Source of the DNA: Arenicola marina | Taxonomy: Eukaryota > Annelida > Polychaeta > Arenicolidae | Direction of reading: 5' to 3' | Length of the DNA: 64,000 bases | Assembly: GCA_964019135.1 (NCBI GenBank) | Contig: OZ025263.1 | Span: 35,256,133 to 35,320,132 of the forward strand | Shown: one piece after another, positions 12,301-23,600 of the stretch | Layout: every line of letters begins with the position of its first letter | Position numbering within the stretch: position 1 is the first letter of the stretch | The notes under the pieces: model-generated | What the model was told of the DNA's origin: nothing | Database searches by the model: none | Seen by the model: only the letters and a program-made list of their open reading frames with translations | Made by a program: the position numbers and the translations under genes

Positions 12301-12507
12301 CCTACTCTTTGGGATAACCCCACTGCACTGCTGGCCATTCTTGCCATCATGCTTGCATTGCTTGTATGGCGCTGAGGGATCTTCCAGGATGTGGCGCATA
12401 CAGAGAGCATACTTGCTGAGTCTCCGTTGTTTGCACACTTTCTTGCTGAAGGAACAAAGTGGCCGGTTGTCTAGAGGGGAGAAGTGAATATTCTTCCCTT
12501 CATACAT
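6169..12507 (-). CDS. INO80D: INO80 complex subunit D, 5' six coding exons (gene continues left)
   Basis: Orthologue of vertebrate INO80D, a nuclear accessory subunit of the INO80 ATP-dependent chromatin remodeller. Coding exons on the minus strand are 12507-12293, 11917-9213, 8033-7931, 7528-7307, 6576-6470 and 6302-6169. All junctions have AG/GT borders and matching phases, giving 1162 codons with no stop. The start MYEGKNIHFS matches the vertebrate start MYEGKHIHFS as I remember it. Two zf-C3Hc3H-type Cys/His modules are visible with nearly the same spacing: C18, C25, C36, H39, C51, C61, C74, H77, and C1093, C1104, C1115, H1118, C1131, C1141, C1155, H1158. Between them lies low-complexity Pro/Ser/Ala sequence with coding repeats, a basic stretch and an acidic patch. 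The C-terminal part is not in the window, or begins within the 109-bp array. KANSL2 shares the zinc modules but not this start or layout. Confidence 0.92.
6470..6576 (-). CDS. INO80D: INO80D coding exon 5 (second zinc module, N-terminal half)
   Basis: 107 nt, acceptor cctctgtccgcag, donor GTATCC. It encodes FGEGRETGRPCLYEKEEENK, then QCDETALPHTNHCSK plus one base. I chose donor C|GTATCC over the nearby A|GTAAAC because it creates codon CAT (His1118) across the junction. That restores the C-x2-H spacing and the length seen in the family. Confidence 0.85.
6725..7250 (-). repeat. probable tRNA-derived SINE copies in INO80D intron 4
   Basis: On the minus strand, 7255-7200 reads atggttaagggcctaatgg ... 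gtggttcaagccccgc, resembling a degenerate A box and a B box. The downstream block about 7235-7110 (gaagaaagacatg with flanks) has a diverged second copy near 6740-6810, and 6990-7050 is partly duplicated at 7055-7107 (caggacgctttaacca with tatcgagtcaatgg). This looks like two old SINE insertions or one with an internal duplication. No family is assigned and boundaries are approximate. Confidence 0.4.
7307..7528 (-). CDS. INO80D: INO80D coding exon 4 (helical)
   Basis: 222 nt, acceptor gtcgttgcag, donor GTACGT. It encodes a Leu/Arg/Lys-rich, probably helical segment (IDASVLSSIRRTKLSLLK and on) with an Ala-rich stretch, ending GKVNK. The position corresponds to the helical region before the second zinc module of INO80D. 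GC content is higher than in the flanking introns. Confidence 0.85.
7931..8033 (-). CDS. INO80D: INO80D coding exon 3 (acidic)
   Basis: 103 nt between acceptor cttgcag and donor GTAAGC. It reads VDSSDDSGGEGEDFPLQREW followed by an Asp run ending DDDKDDDDS. Vertebrate INO80D has a comparable Ser/Glu-rich acidic patch after a tryptophan-containing segment. The phase fits both neighbours (1 nt in, 2 nt out). Confidence 0.82.
8126..9118. repeat. 24-bp minisatellite in INO80D intron 2
   Basis: About 41 copies of gataccatcgccacgtattg + actg, with alternating gttaccatgg and gataccatcg subtypes. It lies between the exon 2 donor (9213) and the exon 3 acceptor (8033) without including either. Open frames through it on both strands exist only because 24 is divisible by 3 and the unit lacks stops. 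Confidence 0.95.
9213..11917 (-). CDS. INO80D: INO80D coding exon 2 (large, repeat-bearing)
   Basis: 2705 nt, acceptor tttctccttgcag, donor GTAAGA. The first codons complete the zinc module as E|YCNSH, joining exon 1 in phase. A conventional open-frame start at 11901 would be a GTG and is not a real start. The exon encodes about 900 residues of Ser/Pro/Ala-rich, probably disordered sequence. Within it are a 20-residue repeat (10609-11095), an AEKGSAG-type repeat (10260-10385) and a VLAPSP-type hexapeptide repeat (9817-9915). It ends in a basic segment with KVRRRKDVL and QQKIKRRRDKFDLVPLG. Confidence 0.9.
9817..9915. repeat. coding 18-bp repeat in INO80D exon 2
   Basis: Five to six copies of gctcggggccagcacggg. 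On the minus strand they encode the hexapeptide series VLVPSP/VLAPSA/VLAPSP within the INO80D low-complexity region. The unit is a multiple of 3, so copy-number change keeps the frame. Confidence 0.88.
10260..10385. repeat. coding imperfect repeat (RGEKGSAG type) in INO80D exon 2
   Basis: Three to four imperfect copies containing gaccctttctcgccacgtg. On the minus strand they encode RGEKGSAGTQP-like segments, the last being AEKGAAG. Positively charged and Gly/Ala-rich; no fold is recognised. Confidence 0.75.
10609..11095. repeat. coding 60-bp minisatellite (20-residue repeat) in INO80D exon 2
   Basis: About eight copies of a 60-bp unit containing ctgaggccgtccctggggct. On the minus strand it encodes SVSGEVPQPQGRPQTLGHIG repeated in register. 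The last minus-strand copy changes GRPQTLGH to GRSLTLGG. The array is in frame with flanking INO80D sequence, so the repeat is translated. I do not know it in vertebrate INO80D. Confidence 0.92.
12293..12507 (-). CDS. INO80D: INO80D coding exon 1
   Basis: It starts at ATG 12507 and ends with two bases of codon 72 before the donor GTATGT. It encodes most of the first Cys/His module, including KVCKQRRLSKYALCMRH and PKSRKTE. The acceptor cacatatcacag just upstream of the ATG (about 12519) suggests a non-coding 5' exon further right, which I did not locate. Confidence 0.93.
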
Positions 12508-13493
12508 AATCCTGTGATATGTGACAGCTCTTATGGAATATTTGAAGTGGCTGTCAAACTGTCTTTTTCAGTTCTTGTTTGCCCCACCATACCTCTGCTG
12601 GCATCTTCGAACACCTGGAACAAAAATATTGCAAAAGTATTACCAAAAATTTATCAGATTACATACTTGGGTTCAAAACAATTGCAGTTAGAGAATGCTG
12701 GATGACAACATAAACTAACTCTAGGAGCTAATTCAAGTATACTCGTCCCGTACCACTAATACTTATTTATATAAACATGGTACCTCTTTTTTTTCTGTCA
12801 GCACAAAGGGGTGTCAATGAGTGGTAGGGGTCTTTGAAAGGATAGCAGGAAGACACATGTACAATTTCAGACATATGCTTTATATATTACTTGCAATATT
12901 TTAAACATCTTTAGCACAGTTGCATTATTTTAATAACCTGTATAATTAATGATTAAGCAATTCACATTTACTTTTATTAACATCAATTACATATGTTTTA
13001 GAACACGAATGATGTACCTGTTTTTGTGCTCCCAATTATGAAAAAAAAAGTAGTCTTTGGGGGTGGTATGCTTTTGAACACCACAGATAAAGGCAAATTT
13101 TTGCATCCAATGTTTTTTAGTACACCCCAATTTTTCTGATAGTTGTCTATTGAGTGAGGTAGGTAGGGCTGTGACGATTGGTTGATATGGAGCAGACTTC
13201 TAAGTGTGCATAACTAAGTGTTATTTATACCTTTCATGCACATTTGATATTATTATATTATATTATTATAGTATTTGAGTCAATACATGTATACAATGGC
13301 TGGAGAAACAATCATCAGCATAGTAGCTTTGTTATATGAAATAGAAAGCTGCCCATCTTGAGGCATCCCTCTATTATAGTCTTTTTGGGCTGGCAGAACA
13401 GAAGTTGTATAATGCATGAACCACCAACCCATACTGTAGTTTATCAGGAACAAACTGGAACTGGAGTCCTGGCCCCTGTATTTACTTTAGGTA

Positions 13494-13545
13494 TGGTACA
13501 GTGAGAAGGTTTGAAGTTTTGGTACAGTGAGAAGGTTTGAAGTTT
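13494..13545. repeat. 26-bp direct duplication
   Basis: Two adjacent copies of tggtacagtgagaaggtttg + aagttt at 13494 and 13520. Small tandem duplication in intergenic DNA; no function inferred. Confidence 0.8.
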
Positions 13546-16184
13546 GACATAAGGAAGTCATACAATGTGGGCCAGTTCACTGGCAGACTGATAACGATAC
13601 CACATCCTGTGATGGCTAGAGCTGCTCTTTACCTATTTACCTTTTGCAAAGGTAGAAACTAATGAAATAATTTCTGATTTATTGCATAGCATCAGTTACA
13701 ATTTGTTTACGATAGAGCTTATGCCCATGTCATAAGATCAATCCTATTGGTTTGTACAACTCTATGATACATATTGTATATCTAAATCTTGTTATGTGTA
13801 CAATGCAGGGTTATCCCTCTAGCCCAAGATATAAGAGTGGTTGACTCGAAATTAACAGATAGTGAGCTTGACTATTGACAAAGAAATGTTAGAGCACATG
13901 ACTTTTCCCCACCAACCATCCGCTATATTTGTTTTTGGCGCATGCTGGTACCTGCTAATGCTACCTCTGCTCCGTTAACATAGGACTCTCTGTTAGGAGC
14001 CGTTGTCAGTCACTCGCTATAAAATTAAGAATAACAGCAGCTCCCTCTGTCACTGGTAATTCATGGTTACAAAGTTTAGGATCCAGACTACAAATGGTTC
14101 AAATGGTGGCGGGATTCGCCAGGTCCCGCTGCATATTTATGGTGTTTGGTTGGGAAAAGATACTCCAATATTTCTTTGAAAAAAAAAAACCAAAACAATA
14201 TATTGTTGATACACTTTCTTTATGTCAAAAGATAGAACAAGGTATATAAAATATGCAAACACTATGATTGTATACGCATACATTATACTAGAAGCTACAG
14301 TTGATTCCTGAATGGTATCTAAAGAATTCAGCATTGACACAGGTATGCCCTTAGAGAAGCAGGCTTACCTGGGGGCACTTGCGCCAAATTATAGCTATAC
14401 TCCTTTGTCTAACAATTTATCTATGCTGGCCTCCAGTATTTCTTTCCATGCTGTTGTCAGGTAGAATACTATCAACACTGACAACAGCTAAAATATTCAC
14501 AGTATTTCTCACACAAATATATATATAGATCTATATAGGTGACACTTGTCAATAGATTCTCTACCTTAATGAATTATATCTACCCTTACATTCTAACCTA
14601 AAATAGATACCATACTGCTTTCTAGTTTCACTTGAATATCAATACACTACAGTTCGGCTATGGTTAAGACAAATGTTTGGCATGATATGACAGAGTTGTT
14701 GTGTATTCGAGGTTTAAGCTTAGTGCTTGAACAATCATTCATGTATAATAAACAAATCCTTACGAATTGCGGATTTTTATGACCGATTTTCTGTACTTGT
14801 GTTCAAAGTGGATATTACTGCACAAATAAAGAGTTGTAAATAATCTAATTCAAGAGAAAAACAAAGAATTTGAGAAAATATTCGTGTTTTGGGAACTTAC
14901 AGGAAGTGAGCGATAATGGATGAAAATGAAAACTATATAAACAAGGGCATATTTCATGGGCAGAAAGCTATCGCTTCATATCGGTAACTTCAGGCCTAAC
15001 AACAACTATATACATACCAGAAAGGTACTTATGAAGACTGATTTTAAAACGAATTATCAACCCGTATTATCATTGCATAGGCTACAAACAAAATGGCGAC
15101 CTGTAAACCTATGCAAATTTATACGCGAATCACATCGTAGCAGCCATTGTATTCATACGAGCGAGGATGACGGTGGATTACAGTGGGTCACTTTGGACAC
15201 ATACAGGTCCGTATGTATAGTTGGGAGATACTGCAACTGTGCGACATTCTTCCTTTAGGTTGGCTAGTTACAAATTTTATGATTTGACTTGTGCTTGCAT
15301 AGTTATCGTCATGGCAGAGAACCATGGGGTATGGATAAGGTTTTTTTCGTGTGCCAATCCGCCATCCGAAAGAAGTTCATTTATTTCTCTCGCTGGGTTA
15401 GCTCACGGACTTCAAATTGATCGTTGGCGCCATACGTTGGCACGATTGCGGAATTTAATAGCAGAGTATGTGTCTATAAATTAGGAGAAAGAGCATCAAG
15501 TAAACGACTCTGGGCATATATTGTAAGTAGTGCCGGAAAGTAGCGCACTGTTGTGTGACCCGCCTCCCGAACCACCTGCACGCCATCGCACGTCACAGCG
15601 GTGCCATATCCCTTTTTATGGGCCTTATTTTCATACGCGTAACTAACAGAGGAAGGCATGTGGCTTTGCCAAACTTATCCATTGGTTAGAAATGGGATTG
15701 ATAATTTGCATGCCAGTGCGAAAATAATTAGCACGCCCTGGATCGTGTTGCAATTTAATTGTTCTGTGAAGCCCATTTCATCAAACAGCCAGACGAGCTG
15801 TCCCAGTTGTATGACCCAATTATCTCTCTACTGATTGGTTTACAGGTTATGTGTTCTGCTTGAAACCTCTTTTTATTGGACAAGCCGTGTCTTCCGTCTC
15901 GCACTGTTTGTCATATGGGTCAAATATGACGCTTGTCGTCTTGCTCCGTCGCACAAGAATGACAACAGTCCAGCCCAAAAGCACAGACCTGCTGCGTCGG
16001 GCGGAACGTGTTTGCGCAATAAAACTTAATACCTATCTGTTGATGTGGCGTCTGCTTGGTAGTTTATCGGTATAAAGCTGTGTAAGTCACTAAGTATCTG
16101 TGTGTTGGTCTTGAGTATCACCATCAGTCGATCACTTGGATCAGTTCCATACCGTATCCTACCACTAAATTTACTAACACTATA

Positions 16185-16203
16185 CTATACTATAGTATAG
16201 TAA
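16185..16203. repeat. AT-rich palindrome
   Basis: ctatactatagtatag is a perfect inverted repeat within a tacta-rich run. It is probably simple-sequence DNA. Confidence 0.6.
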
Positions 16204-17436
16204 CTTACAGTACCAGACCTACCGTACGTTCATGATTGACCTGGCAAGGGGGGTATTTCCATTCCTCGGGAATGCCAAATGGGCTTGTCATTGGAAACCT
16301 TTCATTGCACCGTAAACTGAGAATGAGAAAAATAATTCTTTGTGTACTGGAAATGAGAAAATTACTTCTTTGTGAACTGGGAATGCCTGGGAAAACTTAT
16401 TAATCCAGGATTTTCATTAATCATTTACTGAGAATTTTAATATTAAATAACCATGAATTGGGACAACATCAATTTATATCATGTATCCACCCCTTCCATT
16501 GTAGGAAACCTCTAACAGGACAAGGGCAGACCAAACTTTTCCAAATCTGACTATCACTTAATGGAAGCTCCTTTGCAAAACATGTGTGCATGCTGAAACT
16601 CGGCCTGAAAACAAGATGTTACTGTTGTAAGGAGCGATATGTAACCTGTCCCTTTCCCAGCCAACTGTCTAACAACGACAGTAACGTCTTAATTCTGGTT
16701 GAAACCCAATACAGTGCATCTCCCACAATTATACATAATTTATTGTTGTAACATTTGCTATAGTTAATCTTGGGAATTTAGTCTGTTTGATATCAAACTT
16801 AATTATAGATACTCAGAATGAAAGTAGTGTGAAAGATGATAATGAGGCTTAATTACGTCAATTATAGATAAACTAATCAGCTGCTCTCATGAAAGATCAT
16901 ATAATGCAGGGACCCGTGTATATGTAGTAATTTGGCATATAAATACCCATAGATCAGTCAGGGTTTGAAGGTTGGAATTTATACAGCCATCAACATGTTC
17001 TTGTTGCAACATTCTTATTTATATAGTGCCAGACTTAAAAGGTAATCTTGTAAAGTAATCCTGAATAAAAAGTTGAAAGAGTTTATCAAAGTGAATGTTT
17101 AATATATACCCCTTTCACTACCTCTCTACTGGTCTATTGCACAATACATTAAAGGGGCATGAAGAATGGTGCCAGATATTTATATTCTGATATAGAGACT
17201 GCCATTTTGACTGGACTACCATTCTGAATTAATCATTGGTTAACAAGTTTGGGCTTGTGGGAGCAAGTGTTATTGATTTAAACTATAGAGTGGTCTTGCA
17301 TGGCTTGATTTTAAGCTTCTGCACATGTAAGTTTACTGATTTATTGACAAAGGGATAATCCATGTATACATATCTATATATTCTTTATTACCTTGCATAT
17401 AATATTTAGAGCCTTTGCTATGGGTTTATCTTGCAG

Positions 17437-17652
17437 GTTGAAGGGGGGGAGGGCAGCAGAAGGTTTTAGAGACCCAAGCTTGGCCCAGCTCTGTTACACC
17501 TTCAGATGTGTGTAAAACAGCATGCCAACAGATTCAGTCAACAAGAACAAGTCTAAACGAATGGCCATGCCTCGGCGAGGCAGGGGGCTTGCAGAGGTAG
17601 ACGCCCACAGATTGGATATGGAATCAGAAGGACTATTACCAGGGCCTCTCAG
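17437..17652 (+). CDS. WDR37: WDR37 exon with start codon (5'UTR tail plus coding exon 1)
   Basis: Acceptor gggtttatcttgcag ends at 17436, so 17437-17521 is probably 5'UTR and the transcript starts further left. ATG at 17522 opens [19 protein letters not shown], matching the MPT start of vertebrate WDR37. The exon ends CTC AG before donor GTAAGC at 17653. Confidence 0.85.
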
Positions 17653-20600
17653 GTAAGCTTATATATCATTTCATAAGGGTCTATGCTTTTCATAACCAGT
17701 CCAGTGGTCTCTGCATTGTATTACTTCAGTTCTGCCAGCCTAAAAAGACTGTATAACAGAGGGAGTTGTATAATAGAGGGATGCCCCTGATAAGCTGTCT
17801 AGGTTCAAGCATGATAACATGTGAAAAATGAACCATAATTTTAAAATGCTAATTTTAAAGGTAAAAGTGCAAGACTTATTGGTCAACTTGATAAATGTAT
17901 ATGCACCAAACAAAGAGGGAGAACAGATAGCATTTTATAATAATTTCAAGTCTATTATAAGAAAATATGGTACAGACATATCGGTAGTAAGGGGAGATTT
18001 CAATCGCATATTTAATCCACAATTAGAGAAGAAAGGAGGAATTAAGGATGTTAGAAAATCAAGTGAAATAATGGAAGAGGTATTAGCCAAAAATGACTTA
18101 CAAGATATATGGAGATTAAGAAATCCAGATGTGAAAAGATATACTTGGAGGCAAAACAAACCAAGAATTCAGTGTAGGCTTGATTACTTCTTTATATCCG
18201 ATCAACTTCATGACAATGTAATGGATACAGATATTATACCATCTGTCCATTCAGATCACTCTGCAATTAGTATCCATTTTCAGTCTGTCAAGAATGATTT
18301 ACGGGGAAGAGGTTATTGGGAACTAAATTCATCTCTGATAGAGGATGAAGAATATGTACATGATCTCAAAATAGAAAAGGCGAAATGGCTGGATGAAATC
18401 GCCTCTTTATCAGATCCTTGTATTAGATGGGAATATCTCAAATATAAAATCAGACAATTCTCTATGAAGAAAAGTTCACAGAAAAGGAGACTGAGAGAAC
18501 AAAAAGAGAAGAAATTGAATGAACAATTAGAATTTGCACAAAAAAAATATGAGGAGTGTGAATTAGAAGAGGATATTTGGAAGTATGAAGAAGATTTAGA
18601 GCAAGTCAAAAGAGAGCTACTGGAGTTAGAAGAATATGTCACCAAAGGTATCATGATTAGATCAAGGGTGCAATGGTATGAAGAAGGAGAGAAAGGAACT
18701 AAGTATTTTTTGGGATTGGAAAAGAGCAAGGGGGTTAAAAAATGTATCAGAAAACTTCAGAAACCAGATAACAGCGTAACAACAAATATGAAAGAAATTC
18801 TTGATATGGAAAAGGAATTTTACACCGATTTATATTCGCTGAAGATAAGCAAGAGTGATGAGAATATAGAGGCTTATTTGGAAGATGTAGAAACTCCAAA
18901 GTTATCTGAACTACAGAAACAAACGTTAGATGCCCCACTAACCATTGAAGAGTGTTGGGAGACATTAAGAACATTTAAGAATTTTAAAAGCCCAGGTAAT
19001 GATGGAATAACATCTGAATTTTATAAGAAATTTTGGTCTGAGTTTAGTGTCCACATAATAGAGTCCTTTAAAGCATCTCTGGAGTATGGAGAACTTGGAT
19101 CCTCCCAAGTACAAGCTGTTATCACCTTATTAGATAACAATAAAAACAGACTACTTCTCCAAAACTGGCGTCCTATATCTTTATTAAATGTTGACTACAA
19201 AATAGCATCGAAAACATTAGCGCGAAGGCTGGTTGATATACTCCCTGACATAATACACAATAATCAAGCAGGCTATGTAAAAGGTCGATTTATTGGGCAA
19301 AACATTAGAACAGTTATTGATATTTTGCAATATACCAAACTAGAAGATCTATCTGGCCTTCTTTTAGCAGTGGATTTTGAAAAAAGCCTTTGACTTACTG
19401 GAATGGTCATTCATGTTTAAAGTGCTTGAAAAATTCAACTTTGGTCCAGTTTTTCTAAAGTGGTTGCAGATATTTTATACAAACGCCCAAAGTTGTACAA
19501 TTAATAATGGTTTAACTTCAGGATATTTTAAGATCACGCGCGGTGTGCGCCAAGGGGACCCTTTATCGCCCTATTTGTTTATATTGTGTGTAGAGATCAT
19601 GGCCATAAAAATCAGGCAGTATAGGAACATTAAAGGGGTAGAAATAAATGGAGAAGAGATAAAATTGATCCAGTTTGCTGATGATGCAAATGGGCTTCTA
19701 GCTGATAAAAACTCTGCAAAACATTTCCTGAAGCAAATAGAAGAATTTGGGCTTTATAGTGGACTACGGATAAACAAAGAAAAAACTGAAGCTATGTGGC
19801 TGGGCAAAGATCGGAATAATTTATCTAAACCATTAGGAATCTCTTGGCCAGATAAACCAATCAGAGTCCTGGGAATTTTTATCTATATTTTGGGGAAAAA
19901 AGCTCATGGAAAACACTTTGGATATATCAGATGAATAGGCTATGTCCGATACCTAACCTTTTGTTTTGTTGTAATTTTGACATCAGTTGGTTTGAAAGAT
20001 TAGGAATAGATCCGTTTTATCTTGAAATAATGAGGGCATGGTCAATGTTACAGAAAAACAAACCTAGGGGAAATATTATGGATCAAAGTGTTTTGTATAA
20101 TAGAAATTTGAAATTAAAAACGTTCTTTTGTCCAGATTTATATAAGGCCGGTATACACAAAATAAAAGACCTGTTCGATGATTGAAATGTGATCTTGACA
20201 TTTAACAAAATGAAAGAAAAAGGTATTGGAAACAAAAGCTTCCTCTCATGGTACGCCATAGCGCAAGCCGCGCAATACGCTGTAAAGAATGAGTGGCAAG
20301 GGGAAGAGGTGCCTGATATTTTACATTTTGTGTACAAGGAGAATGTTTATCAACTGGAAAAGGCTGGCAGTAAGATCATTTATTATTGTATTAGAGACAA
20401 CTTTGTTGGGGGAAATGTGGTCAAACCTAAATGTTGTAAGCACACAGACGGAGATCTAGACTATTCTAGTATCTATAAGCGGAACTTTCAATTGTTAATA
20501 GACACAGCGAGTAGGGTGTTTCAATATAAATTTTTAAACGACTGTCTTGTAAATAATTATTGGCTTAAAATATGGAAAATTCAAACCATAGATACCTGCA

Positions 20601-23600
20601 CGTTTTCGCGGTAAGGATATTGAAAATATTGTGCACTTATTTTGGAATTGTGTAGAAGTACAGAAGTTCTGGAGCGCTGTGGAAAATTGGTTTAAATATA
20701 AAAAGCTGCAAGTCCGAATCAGTAAATCTCTGATATTCTGTGGGTTCATTGAAGCTACCGATTATGTAAATATCACTCTGGTGACTGCCAAAAGGTTCAT
20801 TCAAAAGAAGAGGGATAAGGGGGAGAAATTAATATTTGAAGGTTTCATCAGGTTTATGAAAGATTATATCAATCTAGATTTCCGCAGACAGATAAATAAA
20901 TATGTAGATCTAAATTGGCTGTTTTGTATGAACTTATCTGAAAGAGATTAATCCTTTGAGGTTGTTGTCTTTTGTATTGTCTTTTGTACTGTTTTTGTAG
21001 CACTTTTTTTTTTCTTGTCCTATTGTTTAGTGATGTTTAAATGATGTATTGTCCTTGTCTTGTGATTGTATTTTGTATATTTCAATGAATCAAAAAAAAA
21101 ATAAAAAAAATGAACCATAATACATAGACTTAGTTGTGTCTGGCTTCCTTCTTCGACTTATGCATAACAGCATCAACAGCATGAATAGCATTGACATGCT
21201 TGGCTTGCAGCCTCCATGCTTTGTTTGTCGATTCAGTCACTTAGATAGATAGCCCAACTTATATCCGATTTACACAAACATTGTACTGGTAATTGACAAT
21301 AACACATACTATTACATCCACGTCTTAGTAGCCAGTCAGATTACACAAGGTGTTGTTTGCTCAGAGATGTAATGTACCAGTATAATGAAGGGACAGTGTA
21401 ATACAGGGACCACTGTAGTAGTATTATAGGGATAAACTTTTTTACCATTATAATGACACATTACGACTGATATCCCTGTAATTACCACATTTTACTTTCA
21501 TTAAGTGGGTCCTACTGTAGCAAGCATTGTCCAGTTCTTTACAGGATGACTATACTGGCTTGTTTCTCAATGTAAACAAAAGAATCCACTTAAGTAATAA
21601 ATAATTCAGGTGTGTTGTATTGAAAAGTGCAGGTCCTATTATAGGATGTAAAAAATCATAAATTTAGCTAACAGAAAGTATGTCAATGTACCCCAATAGA
21701 ATAGTCTCCATTTAACTGTTTTGTCCTTAAGTTTACCTATGTTTTTTGTAGTACTGAAACCAGGTGTGAAAGAATTTGTATATTTCAAAACACTCCTTTT
21801 AAATCCTTTTAAATGATTCTTTCTATTAATTATTATGGCATAACGAATTTTTGTTCTTGTTCAGATCCAGATTGTATGATCTCTTTGGTCAAATTGAGAG
21901 AGAATTTGAAAACATCTATGCAGAAAACTTGGCTTGTAAGTATGTCTATTCTGTCCACCAAAATGGGATTGCAAATTTTTTGGGAAGGATATTGTGTTGT
22001 CCTGGTGTTTTTTCGCCATTCCCCTTCTGCTTTAATTGTGTCATGATTAGCCTCTCTGGTTACATTGCTTTTTATTTTGTTTATAATTGCATCTTGTGAA
22101 TAACTGCACTGTTCATGCCTATGTTCGCCGTTCGTTTTTATTGTATTTCAGTGCAAGAGAAAATCGAAGTGTTAAATGAGAAACTTGAGCAAGCGACTGG
22201 TGGGGAGAAGGTCCCAGGAGACGCCACAGACGATGGCTCTCAGTCCTGGAAACAGGCCAAAAAGTGTAGGTACAGCGCGAGGGTGATGTGGAAAACAGAT
22301 GTATAGTTTAACACGCTATCAGTCAGCTATGTCACACACACAAATAGTGATCCTATGGAAGCAACAGTGAATGCATGAACGTTGCATTTTGTCTAATTTT
22401 GATTTTTTTTTAATCTAGATAATCTATCATTTATTTGCCACCTTCATGTTCTCCTTGGAACAGCTGCTGGAAGTCAAATATCTCAGCGGCTCAAGTTGAC
22501 CTACAAATCTTCTACGAGCAAGATTGTGTCAAGCTTTAAGACCGCGCCGACCGGGTGTCAGCTGGTGCGGGAGTTCCGCGGCCACCGAGACGGAGTCTGG
22601 GAAGTGAGCGTGTCCAAGACAGATCCTCACGTCATAGGAACCGCCTCAGCCGGTGAGATCACCTACCTTGTGTGTTATACACCCCCTCAGTAGACCAGAA
22701 AACTTACCTCATGTTTCCCCCAATGTTGTTCTCGTACTTGACATATCGTGGTGCTAATTGCTGTGTTTTTGTGTTCAGACCACACAGCCCGGGTGTGGTG
22801 GGCGGAGAGCGGGTCCTGTATGCTGTGTTTTTGTGTTCAGACCACACAGCCCGGGTGTGGTGGGCGGAGAGCGGGTCCTGTATGCTGCAGTACGTGGGAC
22901 ACACCGGCTCCGTCAACTCCCTGCGCTTCCACCCTCAGCAGGACCTCGTCGTCACGGCCTCGGGGGACCAGCAGACTCACATCTGGAAGGCCCACGTCAG
23001 CGTGCCGCCCACCCTGGATACCATCGTGAGTCTCCACCCCCACCCACCCTGGATACCATCGTGAGTGCCCCACCCCCACCCTCCCTGGATACCATCGTGA
23101 GTGCCCCACCCCCACCCACCCTGGATACCATCGTGAGTGCCCCACCCCCACCCTCCCTGGATACCATCGTGAGTGCCCCACCCCCACCCACCCTGGATAC
23201 AATCGTGAGTCCCTCACCCCCACCCACCCTGGATACCACCGTGAGTCCCCCACCCCCACCCACCCTGGATACCATCGTGAGTCCCCCACCCCCACCCGCC
23301 CTGGATACCATCGTAAGTGCCCCATCCCCGCCCAACCTGGATACCATCGTGAGTCCACCACCTCCACCCACACTGGATACTATCTTGAGTCCACCCCCCC
23401 CCCCCCCACCCCAACTTGGACTGATAAGCATAGGTCACATTTATCAAGTTTACTGTGATGTAACCCTGTGATATATACCCTTACAGAGGTCACACTGACC
23501 ATGTTTAATGTGATGTAACCCTGTGATATATACCCATACAGAGGTCACATTGATCATGTTTTATGTGATGTAACCCTATGGTATATACCCTCACAGAAGT

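Larger units (their letters stand above)
12508..17436. other. intergenic region between divergent INO80D and WDR37
   Basis: About 4.9 kb, AT-rich, with no gene supported. INO80D reads left from 12507 and WDR37 reads right from about 17437, so promoters and non-coding first exons of both genes should lie here. A less AT-rich stretch around 15080-15650 includes caaaatggcgacctg (a YY1-like core, 15088-15102) and cacgtcac, making it the likeliest promoter zone. Open frames at 15221-15484 and 15474-15659 match nothing I recognise. Confidence 0.6.

Noticed and set aside
15221..15659. Small genes in the intergenic region
   Set aside because: Short frames with no recognisable motif, no splice support and AT-biased context.
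22758..23471. 237-codon plus-strand frame with [12 protein letters not shown] repeats
   Set aside because: A different frame that runs from the intron 4 duplication through the exon 5 donor array; not continuous with WDR37 upstream.
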